From an uncultured Paracoccaceae bacterium (GTDB lineage Bacteria; Pseudomonadota; Alphaproteobacteria; Rhodobacterales; Rhodobacteraceae): 64,000 nucleotides of DNA. Shown here piece by piece: positions 37,043 through 45,876 of this stretch (positions are counted from its first letter, which is position 1; each line of letters begins with the position of its first letter). A program made the translations under genes and the position numbers. The notes below the pieces were generated by a model. It worked only from the letters and a program-made list of their open reading frames with translations. It made no database searches and was not told the origin of the DNA. The stretch is taken from contig CANLNM010000002.1 in NCBI GenBank assembly GCA_947492475.1, positions 62,001-126,000 on the forward strand. The letters are read 5' to 3'.

Positions 37043-38352
37043 CACAGGCCGCGCATCACCCATCCCAAGATGAGCTAGAGGCGCTCTTCGTGAACAATGC
37101 GGGGCTCGATCGGATCACGGCCTATCTGAACCGCTTCAACCCGATCCGAGTGATGCGGATGGAGGGGATGGAAATCCGTCACTCAGCCATCCTTGCCTGG
37201 CTGCTCGACCCGATCGAAAACCATGGGTTCGGGGATGCGTTCCTGCGGGCGTTCCTGGCGCAGGCCTTGCGCGGCGCTGGAAGCCCCGTGTTGACCGCCC
37301 TGGACGTGTCGCAAGCCGATCTACGAGACGCAGAGATCCAGCGGGAAAAACGCAACATCGATATATTCGTTTCATCCCCGTCCAACGGCTGGGCGTTCAT
37401 CATAGAGAACAAGTTCCACAGCACGCAAAGCGATGGACAACTGGCCAAATATCTTGAGCGCGCAGAAGAGGATGCAAAGGACGCAGAGTTAACGTTCAAG
37501 CATCAAGGCATCTTCCTGACTTTGCATGAAGAAGCACCAAGTGCTGAAGTGGCCGAGAAATATGTCACGATGCGCTATGCTGATGTGTGCGAGATATTGG
37601 GTGCTTTGATGGCTGCCAACCAGACGCGCATGGGGTCTGAAGTCCAACAGTTTTTGAACCATTACCTAGAAGTTATTCGAGATGCGACAGATATGAACGA
37701 CGAACAAACCGATATGGAAACCTTGGCCCGCCAGCTTTATCGATCGCATAAGAAAGCGATTGATTTCATCATGGAACACGGCGTGTCTACCGAGTTCACT
37801 TTTGCTGCAGACCAAGTGTTTGGTGAGGGGCTCGACTATGGCGACAAGGCGACAGCCGAAGGTCTCAACGTCATGTATAACTGGAGCAACCAGCGTACCT
37901 TTAGTTTTATTCCGACAAACTGGGTTGATGCGCTTGGCGGCGAGGGAAGCAAGCCTTGGGCTGGTTGCAACAACTGGTGGGCTGAATTTCCGGTTATCTG
38001 CTGGTTCCAGCTCAACACGAAAGAGGATGGGGTGAAGGGGGCTTTGTTTCTCTATGCCGAAGTCGGCCCGGTTGAAGACCCTGCGGATAGGAAGCATCTA
38101 ATAGAGTGCATCCAAGAATGCGCGGAAGGGAAACTCGAGAAAAAGATTAAGTTCAGAAGCGATGCCACCAAAGCTCGGGCAATGTATTCAAAATTCTTCA
38201 ATGGAAACAGCACAACCATATCAGATGTAAGTGACGCCGAAGCGATTGAGGCAGGAATGCGAAAGCTTCTGAAGGAGTTCGCCCCAGCATTCAAAGCAGT
38301 TAGACCCGCCTTGATAGAATTCGCAGAATATATGGAGGGCGAACATGACTGA
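37039..38352 (+). CDS. PD-(D/E)XK superfamily nuclease
   Basis: A 437-residue protein. The N-terminal 250 residues carry a helical part (MEGMEIRHSAILAWLLDP) and the nuclease core: Asp108 in RNIDIF and E123-N124-K125 in FIIENKFHS, fitting D-(X)n-EXK. It resembles the PDDEXK_4 group found with restriction and phage-defence genes. It begins within the methyltransferase stop and overlaps the helicase start by 8 bases. The C-terminal half is unassigned and could bind DNA or partner proteins. Confidence 0.85.
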   Translation: MTQAAHHPSQDELEALFVNNAGLDRITAYLNRFNPIRVMRMEGMEIRHSAILAWLLDPIENHGFGDAFLRAFLAQALRGAGSPVLTALDVSQADLRDAEIQREKRNIDIFVSSPSNGWAFIIENKFHSTQSDGQLAKYLERAEEDAKDAELTFKHQGIFLTLHEEAPSAEVAEKYVTMRYADVCEILGALMAANQTRMGSEVQQFLNHYLEVIRDATDMNDEQTDMETLARQLYRSHKKAIDFIMEHGVSTEFTFAADQVFGEGLDYGDKATAEGLNVMYNWSNQRTFSFIPTNWVDALGGEGSKPWAGCNNWWAEFPVICWFQLNTKEDGVKGALFLYAEVGPVEDPADRKHLIECIQECAEGKLEKKIKFRSDATKARAMYSKFFNGNSTTISDVSDAEAIEAGMRKLLKEFAPAFKAVRPALIEFAEYMEGEHD

Positions 38353-40399
38353 TCCTCGAAACGTTCCCTCCGTTTCCGTTACCTATGCGCAAAACCGTTC
38401 TTCGACCACCTCGAACGAGCTGGGTATGCGCAAGATGCAAGAGCGCGCCTATGAGATGCGGGGCGAGCAGTATCTGCTGATCAAATCGCCACCTGCCTCG
38501 GGAAAATCGCGGGCGTTGATGTTCATCGCGCTGGATAAGCTGCACAATCAGGGCCTGAGACAGGCGATCGTAGTGGTGCCGGAAAAATCCATCGGGTCGA
38601 GCTTCAACGATGAGCCGCTGAGCAAGTTCGGCTTTTGGGCCGATTGGCAGGTCGCGCCGCAATGGAACCTGTGTAATGCCCCAGGCGGTGATGATGGCAA
38701 GGTTGGTGCTGTGGGCCGGTTTCTGGAAAGCGATGATCAGGTGCTGGTCTGCACCCACGCGACCTTCCGCTTTGCCGTCGACAAGTTTGGGATCGAGGCC
38801 TTTGACGATCGGGTGATTGCAGTGGATGAATTCCACCACGTTTCGGCCAATCCCGACAATAAACTCGGCGCTCATCTGGGTGCGTTCATTGCCCGCGACA
38901 AGGTGCATTTGGTCGCTATGACGGGGTCTTATTTTCGAGGCGACGCCGAAGCCGTCTTGTCGCCCGAGGATGAAGCTCGGTTTGAGACGGTCACCTACAC
39001 CTATTACGAGCAGCTCAATGGCTATGAGCATCTGAAGACGCTCGATATCGGCTATTTCTTTTACACCGGGTCTTATGCTGACAGCATCCTGGAAGTTCTG
39101 GACCCGACCGAGAAAACCATTGTTCACATCCCGAACGTGAATTCGCGCGAAAGCACCAAGGATAAGCACAAGGAGGTCGAGCACATCATCGACAGCCTGG
39201 GTGAGTGGAAGGGGCTTGATCCTGAAACAGGGTTTCAGCTGGTCGAGACGGCAGAGGGCCGGGTGTTGCGAATTGCCGATCTGGTCGATGATGAGGCGGC
39301 GAAGCGTGACAAGGTGGCCAGCGCCCTGAAGGATCCGGCGCATAAGAACGACCGCGACCACGTGGATATCATCATCGCACTCGGGATGGCGAAAGAAGGG
39401 TTTGACTGGATCTGGTGTGAGCATGCCTTGACCGTTGGATATCGTGCGAGCTTGACCGAGATCGTGCAGATCATCGGCCGAGCCACGCGCGATGCAAAGG
39501 GCAAAACGAAGGCGCGTTTCACCAATCTGATCGCGGAACCCGATGCGGGTGAGGAGGCCGTGACGGAGGCGGTCAACGATACACTCAAGGCCATCGCGGC
39601 AAGCCTGCTGATGGAGCAAGTCTTGGCCCCTCGCTTCAACTTTACACCCAAGACACCGACGAGCGGCCCCGTCGAAGGGTTTGATTACGGGATCGGCGGC
39701 TATGATCCGAGCAAGGAAAACGTCGGCTTTGATGCGGCCACAGGGCAAATCCAGATGGAAATCAAAGGCCTTGCTGAACCCAAAAGCGAATTCGCACGGC
39801 GAATTTGTGATGAGGATCTGAACGAGGTAATTACGGCATTTGTTCAGGACAAAACGACTATTGAACGCGGGCTCTTTGACGAAGAGATGGTCCCCGAAGA
39901 GCTGACGCAAGTGCGCATGGGCAAGATTGTCGGTACCAAGTTTCCAGAACTTGATGCGGAAGACCAAGAGGCTGTACGCCAGCATGCGATTGCGGCTCTG
40001 AATCTCACCCAGAAAGCGAAAGAAATCGCGCTTTCCGGTGCAGATGCGGATGAAACTGGTGGCAATACAGCCTTGATCGATGGTGTGCGAAAATTTGCGA
40101 TGGATGTACGTGAGTTGGATATCGATTTGATTGATCGTATCAACCCATTCGGCGAGGCCTATTCCATCCTCGCGAAGACAATGAGCGAAGACAGCCTCAA
40201 ACAGGTTCAAGCGGTCATATCGGCGAAAAAAATAAAGCTTTCGCCAGACGAGGCCCGAGACTTGGCTAAACGTGCAGTCAAGTTCAAGCAGGAGCGTGGA
40301 CGGTTGCCCTCGATCACCTCTGCGGATGCTTGGGAAAAAAAGATGGCCGAAGGCGTCGCATTCCTTGCGCGCATGAAGCAGGAGGCCGCAAATGGCTAA
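38345..40399 (+). CDS. SF2 DEAD/DEAH-type helicase or translocase
   Basis: A 684-residue ATPase. Motif I is SPPASGKS (to 55), motif II VDEFHH (160-165, a DEFH box), motif III MTGSY (192-196) and motif VI QIIGRATRD (from 375), so both RecA lobes are present. After residue 420 comes an all-helical extension ending in KFKQERGRLPSITSADAWEKKM, akin to the helicase-associated repeats. It likely translocates on DNA as in type I/III restriction. Coupled at both ends (8-base overlaps). Confidence 0.92.
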   Translation: MTDPRNVPSVSVTYAQNRSSTTSNELGMRKMQERAYEMRGEQYLLIKSPPASGKSRALMFIALDKLHNQGLRQAIVVVPEKSIGSSFNDEPLSKFGFWADWQVAPQWNLCNAPGGDDGKVGAVGRFLESDDQVLVCTHATFRFAVDKFGIEAFDDRVIAVDEFHHVSANPDNKLGAHLGAFIARDKVHLVAMTGSYFRGDAEAVLSPEDEARFETVTYTYYEQLNGYEHLKTLDIGYFFYTGSYADSILEVLDPTEKTIVHIPNVNSRESTKDKHKEVEHIIDSLGEWKGLDPETGFQLVETAEGRVLRIADLVDDEAAKRDKVASALKDPAHKNDRDHVDIIIALGMAKEGFDWIWCEHALTVGYRASLTEIVQIIGRATRDAKGKTKARFTNLIAEPDAGEEAVTEAVNDTLKAIAASLLMEQVLAPRFNFTPKTPTSGPVEGFDYGIGGYDPSKENVGFDAATGQIQMEIKGLAEPKSEFARRICDEDLNEVITAFVQDKTTIERGLFDEEMVPEELTQVRMGKIVGTKFPELDAEDQEAVRQHAIAALNLTQKAKEIALSGADADETGGNTALIDGVRKFAMDVRELDIDLIDRINPFGEAYSILAKTMSEDSLKQVQAVISAKKIKLSPDEARDLAKRAVKFKQERGRLPSITSADAWEKKMAEGVAFLARMKQEAANG

Positions 40400-41585
40400 A
40401 GGGTTCACCGACGAGGATGATGCGCTGCTCGCGGAACTTGGTGTTGAAATCGAGACCAAGAAGGTTGCCGCACGCACACCGCAAGAGGAACGTATCATCG
40501 CAGGATTTGACGAAATCCAACGCTTTGTTGACCAGAATGGGCGCATCCCAGGCCACGGTGAGGACAAAGATATCTTTGAACGTCTGTACGCGACCAGACT
40601 TGAACGGCTGCGTGAACTTGGCGAGGGCAGAGATCTACTTTTAGACATGGACCATCAAGGGCTTCTTGCCTCTGGAAAACCAGTCAAAGATGCTGACCTC
40701 GAGGATATTGATGACGATGCGTTGTTGGCAGAGCTTGGCATTGCCGCAGAAGCACCGTCCATTTCGGATCTGAAACACGTTCGCTCTACGTCAGAAAAAA
40801 AAGCTGCCGAAGACGTTGCAGGGCGTGAAAAGTGTGAAGATTTCGACACCTTTAAACCGCTCTTCGAGCAGATCCAAAAGGAGCTGGATTCAGGCATAAG
40901 GGAAACGCGTAAGTTTGAGCTCAAGGCTGAGATCGAACCCGGCCGTTTCTTTATCGTCGGAGGGCAAAAAGCCTATGTTGCGGAGATGGGCGACATAGAG
41001 CTTACAGACCACGGCCGAACAGATGCACGGCTGCGGGTGGTGTTCGACAACGGCACACAAAGCAAAATGCTCATGCGGTCGCTTCAGCGTGCACTCAATG
41101 CAGATGGGGAGGCCGGGCGTAGGATAACCGAGCCAAACGCAGGCCCGCTGTTTTCCGATGAAACCGCTGAAGGTGATGAAGCGAGCGGAACCATTTATGT
41201 GTTGCGAAGCCGTTCAGATCATCCATTGGTCGCCGCAAACCGAGAGCTTGTTCACAAGATTGGCGTCACGAGCAATGACGTTGAGAAGCGCATTGCGGGC
41301 GCGCAGCTTCAGACAACCTTCTTGATGGCCAAGGTTGATGTTGTAGCAACCTACGATCTCTACAATATCAATCGCAGCAAGTTGGAAACACTTCTTCACC
41401 GGATTTTCGCACCAGCCCAATTGGATATCGAAATCCCCGATCGACTTGGCCGACCGATGAAGCCACGGGAATGGTTCTTGGTGCCATTGTTCGCCATCGA
41501 AGAGGCTGTTGAGAGGATCAAAGACGGCACAATCTCGCGTTATGTTTATGATCCTCAAAGTGCTAATTTGGTTGAACGAAGATAG
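40392..41585 (+). CDS. GIY-YIG nuclease family protein
   Basis: A 397-residue protein. The N-terminus (RFVDQNGRIPGHGEDKDIFERLYATRLERLRELG) resembles the helicase's C-terminal motif. The GIY-YIG domain is at about 265-375, with IYVLRS as the GIY strand and LVHKIGVTSNDVEKRI as the YIG strand and helix (T5orf172-like subgroup). It cuts DNA by analogy. Overlaps the helicase gene by 8 bases; the PIN-like gene begins 19 bases after it. Confidence 0.88.
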   Translation: MAKGFTDEDDALLAELGVEIETKKVAARTPQEERIIAGFDEIQRFVDQNGRIPGHGEDKDIFERLYATRLERLRELGEGRDLLLDMDHQGLLASGKPVKDADLEDIDDDALLAELGIAAEAPSISDLKHVRSTSEKKAAEDVAGREKCEDFDTFKPLFEQIQKELDSGIRETRKFELKAEIEPGRFFIVGGQKAYVAEMGDIELTDHGRTDARLRVVFDNGTQSKMLMRSLQRALNADGEAGRRITEPNAGPLFSDETAEGDEASGTIYVLRSRSDHPLVAANRELVHKIGVTSNDVEKRIAGAQLQTTFLMAKVDVVATYDLYNINRSKLETLLHRIFAPAQLDIEIPDRLGRPMKPREWFLVPLFAIEEAVERIKDGTISRYVYDPQSANLVERR

Positions 41586-41604
41586 TATTTTAGAGGGGGG
41601 CGTG

Positions 41605-42807
41605 GTGCGAGTGCACGATGAAGATATTTCTGCGATTATGGTGCTGGATCCGTTACATAGGCAGGCCTTGAAGAGAGCATATGAAATTCTTGGCCTAGCA
41701 AACATGCTTCATGCGGACTCGATGTTTGATGGCGAGGAGAGTGCTGACAGAGTTCTTCTGAACTGCTTTAACCCTGCCAGAGCCGCAGCTGATGCAATGC
41801 TAACTGGACGCGGTATTGTGTCTGTTGTCGACTCAAACTTCGTTTCAGGGCTGCGCCGTATTTTGGAGGCCGAGCAGGCCGCTTCGCTTACCAAAGAAAA
41901 CAAAGAGATTGTTTCATTTCTCATACTTTCCGCTATGTGCGATGGTGCGATAACGCCTGGCATGGCCTTTCACGAAATGCTGGGTAATTCAGGTCATACA
42001 AGGCACCTGACCGAGTCGCTTAACGCGTTTGAATATCTCTGTACTGAAGTTGATTTGGATTTGCTGTGTTCCACGCTCCTTCAGGATACGATGCCTTCCT
42101 GGAAGGTGGATGCGAGGCTGACTCAAGAAATTCCACCGGCCATGAAGCGAAAGATTCATCAGGTCACTGGGGGGCAAAGATATAAATCGGAACTGTTTTC
42201 AGCCATAATTGCGGCTACAGTCGAAATCAAACACTCCCCCACAATGGACAGCAATGCAAAGTTCCGCCGTTTTGTAGAGGCGGTCTACGAATCCGGTGCA
42301 TTTGGCTTGGGTTCTCTTCGGTACTTTGCACTTTATTTTTCAGAGATGCCGTCGAAACTTGGTGTGGCTAGGCAGAAAATGTTGAAACAGGTACACTCAG
42401 GCGAACCAGATAAAGTCAGAAGAGGTGTTCTCAATGCTGCGTCTGATTGCTATTTCGCTTCAGAATACGGGTCATCCATGAATTCATTCAGTGAACGTGA
42501 GACGCCTCGAGTTTTTGTTACCTCAGACAAAGCGCTCAAGGTGGTTATGGCGTCCGATTTCAATGATCGCAGCTTGTGGGCTGGAGGAATGAGTGCGACC
42601 ATTGACAGCTTACGTGGGCAGCCCATGGATGTTGAAACAGCGGAAATAATAAATGAAGCTGTGCCCATTTTCGATGCAGGGGCCGTTCCGAGCCCCAGGC
42701 CGCCGATTAGAGAGACTGCGAAACGTTTTCTAGAGCATCAGGATCAAGCGCTTTCGGATGCGTGGAGCGAGCTTCGCTTGCTGGTTACCAACCAGCGCCG
42801 ATCGTAG
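41605..42807 (+). CDS. Unknown protein with PIN-like acidic motifs, last gene of the five-gene operon
   Basis: About 400 residues from a GTG behind AGAGG; GTG at 41602 or 41611 and an upstream ATG are alternatives. No family is recognised at sight, but the order VVDSNF (Asp76), FHEML (Glu124), LNAASDCYFAS (Asp282) and VFVTSDKAL (Asp308) is that of PIN-like nucleases with a large insert. If so, the operon holds three different nuclease folds. It might instead be a regulator or toxin module. No gene lies in 42,808-43,302. Confidence 0.6.
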   Translation: MRVHDEDISAIMVLDPLHRQALKRAYEILGLANMLHADSMFDGEESADRVLLNCFNPARAAADAMLTGRGIVSVVDSNFVSGLRRILEAEQAASLTKENKEIVSFLILSAMCDGAITPGMAFHEMLGNSGHTRHLTESLNAFEYLCTEVDLDLLCSTLLQDTMPSWKVDARLTQEIPPAMKRKIHQVTGGQRYKSELFSAIIAATVEIKHSPTMDSNAKFRRFVEAVYESGAFGLGSLRYFALYFSEMPSKLGVARQKMLKQVHSGEPDKVRRGVLNAASDCYFASEYGSSMNSFSERETPRVFVTSDKALKVVMASDFNDRSLWAGGMSATIDSLRGQPMDVETAEIINEAVPIFDAGAVPSPRPPIRETAKRFLEHQDQALSDAWSELRLLVTNQRRS

Positions 42808-42889
42808 AAATTGGCGTTTTGGGGCGTGCGCAATCCATAAGGTATTGGTCTGCAAGCGAACCTCGTGACAAATAGCTCAACTATGTAGA

Positions 42890-43302
42890 GCCCGCGCTTT
42901 AGCGCGCGGGCAACATTTCCCAATAGACTGTACCGGGGCTCAACGGGCCGTTGGCCCGCTCACCCCAATCCAGACATCATTCCTTTTGTTTGGTCCGCCC
43001 AACATCCTAGACCGTGGCGGTCAACCTTAGTCCATCCCCAAAATCAGCCACCAATTTCCCCTGTCTCGCGGACGAGCCATTCCTCGCGGGGCAAATTGGC
43101 GTCTGATTTTGGCGCAGACATTTTCTTCGCAAATGTGGCCGATTGACAGCCCCGTTCAGGGCCGTGGGTCGGGCTTTGCCCTCTCCCACTCTGTTCCGCC
43201 GAATACATGCGTATTCGGTCAGATCAGGTGGCCGAGGCGCAGCCCATCGGCGGAAGGGGGCGCAAAGCCTCACCCGCGTCACTTTGATCGAGGAGGCCAC
43301 AA
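42890..43302 (+). promoter_or_regulatory. Hairpin-rich leader 1, before ardC
   Basis: No frame is supported in this stretch. It contains, in order: GCCCGCGC/GCGCGGGC hairpin (42890-42911); an 18-base block at 42990-43007; CCAATTT/AAATTGG arms near 43050-43107; and a nested structure in which TTCCGCCG (43194-43201) pairs with CGGCGGAA (43248-43255) around CCGAATAC-ATGC-GTATTCGG (43199-43218). GAGGCCACAA is the ribosome-binding region of ardC. The same design is repeated at 44418-44805. Structured leaders before anti-restriction genes in conjugative elements can be single-stranded promoters. Confidence 0.7.
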
Positions 43303-44181
43303 ATGGCACCGAAGTTTGATGTTTATGCCCATGTCACCGACACCATTATTGCAGAGATCGAGGCAGGCACGCCGCCATGGCGCAAGCCGTGGACAGGGAG
43401 CGCGTCCGGTATTGCCCTGCCGACCCGACACAACGGCGAGGAGTATCGCGGGATTAATGTCCTGATGCTCTGGGTCATGGCCGCCAAAAATGGCTATGTT
43501 TCGAGCCGTTGGATGACCTACAAACAGGCGCAGGAACTGGGCGGACAGGTCCGCAAAGGTGAAACGTCTTCGACCGTGGTCAAATACGGGACGTTCACCC
43601 GAGAGAACGAGCAGGGCATTGAGGAAGAACTGCCCTATGCGCGCGCATACCGCGTGTTCAATGCGGATCAGATCGAAGGTTTGCCGGAGGACTACTACAT
43701 CCGGTCTGAGGCCCCGCGCGATCTTGGCACTGAGGCTGATCCCGAGCTTGAGGCGTTTTTTGCTCGCACGGGTGCGAAGATCGTGACCACCGATGAGCCG
43801 CGAGCCTATTATAGCCCGGCCAAAGATCACATCCATATGCCGCCCGTAGCGACCTTTCATAGTGCGAAAGGGTATTTTGCGACCCTTGCCCATGAAACAA
43901 TCCATTGGACCGGAAGCGAAAAGCGGCTTGAGCGGATTAAGAAATTTGCCAACCGCGAAGCCTATGCCTTTGAAGAGCTGGTGGCGGAAATCGGTGCTTG
44001 TTTCCTTGGTGCCCAGATTGGCGTCGCGCCGGAATTCGACCAAAGCGCCGCCTATGTCGAAGGTTGGTTGAAAGCGCTCAAAGAGGACAAACGGGCGATT
44101 TTTCGTGCGGCGTCCGAGGCGCAGAAAGCCGCCGATTTTGTCCTAGCAACCGCAGGTCAATCGAAAGCGGCCGCAGCATGA
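43303..44181 (+). CDS. ArdC-type anti-restriction / ssDNA-binding metalloprotease-like protein
   Basis: A 292-residue protein. Residues 1-130 are the ArdC N-terminal ssDNA-binding domain (GTPPWRKPW, LPTRHNGEEYRGINVLMLW, GGQVRKGE), and the C-terminal part is a zinc metallopeptidase-like domain with HETIH (197-201) and EELVAEIGACFL supplying the third ligand. ArdC protects incoming single-stranded DNA or blocks host restriction in the recipient. It starts behind the structured leader and is coupled (ATGA) to the next small gene. Confidence 0.93.
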   Translation: MAPKFDVYAHVTDTIIAEIEAGTPPWRKPWTGSASGIALPTRHNGEEYRGINVLMLWVMAAKNGYVSSRWMTYKQAQELGGQVRKGETSSTVVKYGTFTRENEQGIEEELPYARAYRVFNADQIEGLPEDYYIRSEAPRDLGTEADPELEAFFARTGAKIVTTDEPRAYYSPAKDHIHMPPVATFHSAKGYFATLAHETIHWTGSEKRLERIKKFANREAYAFEELVAEIGACFLGAQIGVAPEFDQSAAYVEGWLKALKEDKRAIFRAASEAQKAADFVLATAGQSKAAAA

Positions 44182-44357
44182 GCGGCCCCGCAATCTTACC
44201 CCCGATGACGTGCCGCAAATGCGGCGCGTCAAATCCGGTGAACTTTCTTGCGCCGGTCATCGTGAAAGGCAGTTGCTCCTGTATTTGCTTGGATTGCGCC
44301 GAGGCCCGTTCGTGGCTCGATCCGGACGGCAACTTGAAGTCTGGTGTTGAGCTTTGA
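44178..44357 (+). CDS. Small zinc-ribbon protein downstream of ardC
   Basis: A 59-residue protein with two Cys pairs, MTCRKCGA and CICLDC, so probably a zinc ribbon. Its ATG overlaps the ardC stop in ATGA, which sets the start and shows it is translated with ardC. Function unknown. Confidence 0.75.
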   Translation: MSGPAILPPMTCRKCGASNPVNFLAPVIVKGSCSCICLDCAEARSWLDPDGNLKSGVEL

Positions 44358-44417
44358 GCGCCTGCGCCCCGCCTCATGTGGCGGGGCGCAGGCACTTTCA
44401 ACGAGATGCAAAATTGT

Positions 44418-44805
44418 GGCCCGTGCTGCTGCGCACGGGCCGCTCTGAGAATTGGACTGTGCGGAGGATCGACTGGCTTTCAGCCCGCTCACCTCCTTCA
44501 GGCTTCTTTAAATTTGATTGGTCCGCCCAACATCCCTGTCGTGTCCCGTCAATGGGCAAGCGCCGCGCGGGCGCGTCGTCAAAGTCTGCAACCCGTGTCC
44601 TCGCGCGAAGGCGCGCTGCGGGCCGCACCAATTGCTGGCTTTGACCCATTGACTGGCCGCTCCAGGGGCGTGGGTCGGGCTGTGCCCCCACCCACTCTGT
44701 TCCGCCGAATACATGCGTATTCGGTCAGATCAGATTGGCCGGTGTGCAGCCCATCGGCGGAAGGGGAGCCAAGCCCCAACCGCAGCACCCAAAAGGAGGC
44801 CACAA
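44418..44805 (+). promoter_or_regulatory. Hairpin-rich leader 2, before the second leader-driven gene cluster
   Basis: A second copy of the leader before ardC: GGCCCGTGC/GCACGGGCC hairpin (44418-44441), the same 18-base block (44518-44535), a long GC-rich middle, then TTCCGCCG/CGGCGGAA (44700-44762) nesting the identical 20-base palindrome at 44705-44724, and the same GAGGCCACAAATGGC start region. The palindromes are conserved while the spacers differ. No gene is visible in it. Confidence 0.7.
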
Positions 44806-45114
44806 ATGGCTCACAAATATCAGCCCCCGAAATTCTGGACCTGCGACTGTGATCGCACGACCGGCGGTCACATCATCGACGGGCTCTATAGCACCTGCGT
44901 CTATTGCGGGAAGCATCGGCACGAGCTGAAGGAGATCGTTGTTCCGTCAGGTTTGGGCGGCGTGTTCTGCGTCGAGATCCTCTGCGTCGAGGATGATTGC
45001 GCCAAGGTGAAGGTGGTCAAAAGCTCGAACGGCTTTGACGCGCTGCCGCCCTTCACTGTGCCGTTCAAGGACATCGCTCCGCGTTGGAAGCACAAGGCGG
45101 GAGAAATACGATGA
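44806..45114 (+). CDS. Small cysteine-rich protein, first gene behind leader 2
   Basis: A 102-residue protein with paired cysteines (WTCDCD, TCVYCGKHRH) near the N-terminus, suggesting metal binding, and a C-terminal domain with VEDDCAKVKVVKSS. The ATG stands behind AAAGGAGGCCACAA. Its last codons overlap the next ATG (ATGATG). A product made early in the recipient is a plausible role because of the leader, but none is known. Confidence 0.75.
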   Translation: MAHKYQPPKFWTCDCDRTTGGHIIDGLYSTCVYCGKHRHELKEIVVPSGLGGVFCVEILCVEDDCAKVKVVKSSNGFDALPPFTVPFKDIAPRWKHKAGEIR

Positions 45115-45314
45115 TCCCTGCTTATCACAGTGATGATTTTGCGACCGCGCGTCTGGAAGATACCGTCAGCTTGCGAAGCGCCGCCCGCGAGGCGCGCGCC
45201 ACACTCTACGCGGTGTTGAACCGGCTGGAGTTGAACGATCTGGACGGTGAAGAGCAGCCCTATATCGACGATTGTCTTGGGGCTCTCGCAATCCTTGAGG
45301 AGGCGTTGCGATGA
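45111..45314 (+). CDS. Small helical acidic protein
   Basis: A 67-residue protein (MIPAYHSDDFATARLEDTVSLRSAAREARATLYAVLNRLELND) that is mostly helical and acidic. It overlaps both neighbours by 4 bases (ATGA), so it is one of a chain of coupled small genes. Not recognised. Confidence 0.7.
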   Translation: MIPAYHSDDFATARLEDTVSLRSAAREARATLYAVLNRLELNDLDGEEQPYIDDCLGALAILEEALR

Positions 45315-45442
45315 CCTTGGAAGGCATCAAGGCAGCAGTGGACGCGGGCAACCGCGTTCATGAACTCTTGAGATGGAAGCGCATCTTTGGGTTGAAACTA
45401 GTCGGTTGGTCGAGCAATGTTGCTCAAACAATTGAGGTTTGA
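45311..45442 (+). CDS. 43-residue frame, probably a truncated small gene
   Basis: MTLEGIKAAVDAGNRVHELLRWKRIFG then a tail ending in TIEV and TGA. It starts in the ATGA overlap with the previous gene and its stop overlaps the next TTG start (TTGA). The start looks like a normal ICE small gene, but the length suggests that recombination replaced the rest. Confidence 0.5.
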   Translation: MTLEGIKAAVDAGNRVHELLRWKRIFGLKLVGWSSNVAQTIEV

Positions 45443-45876
45443 AGAATTTATCTTGGGCGGAATGTGGGAAATTGGAAAATTCACAGTTTGAAATTCATGA
45501 AACACGGCAACTCAGCAGAGAACTCGACCGAGATTGGGAGCAAGAGCTTGTTGTATCTCGATCAGGGGAAGCTTTCTTACGTTTGGCCGGAGATGGCACG
45601 GACTACCGTGTAATGACCGCAACGGCAGGCGAAAATGACCTCAGACTTAAGGCTTGCAAACATCCCGATATCCTTCTTCAAGCTGCGCATGATCTGGCCG
45701 TCAGAAAGATCGATGGTTTTGACGGAATCGAGCGTGATCGAAAGGGAAGGAACTATGTCCAGCTGTTCCAGTTTTCGCAAGATGAGGGCGTTTCAGATGA
45801 AGACTTCACGAACGAACTCCGAGAGCTTCTTGAAGAGTTTTTTGACATTTACGATGGCTTGAGAGAGCTGAAGTAA
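45439..45876 (+). CDS. Acidic protein of unknown function
   Basis: A 145-residue soluble protein starting with TTG and ending FTNELRELLEEFFDIYDGLRELK, a strongly acidic helix. The middle (GEAFLRLAGDGTDYRVMTATAGENDLRLK) is strand-rich. No known domain was recognised. It sits in a coupled chain and is followed directly (TAA then ATG) by a small membrane protein; the pair looks like an inserted accessory module. Confidence 0.65.
   Translation: MKNLSWAECGKLENSQFEIHETRQLSRELDRDWEQELVVSRSGEAFLRLAGDGTDYRVMTATAGENDLRLKACKHPDILLQAAHDLAVRKIDGFDGIERDRKGRNYVQLFQFSQDEGVSDEDFTNELRELLEEFFDIYDGLRELK

Noticed and set aside
38300..40648. 782-codon open frame on the minus strand
   Set aside because: It lies antisense to the helicase, whose motifs are clear; its composition is that of a complementary-frame shadow and it has no domain.
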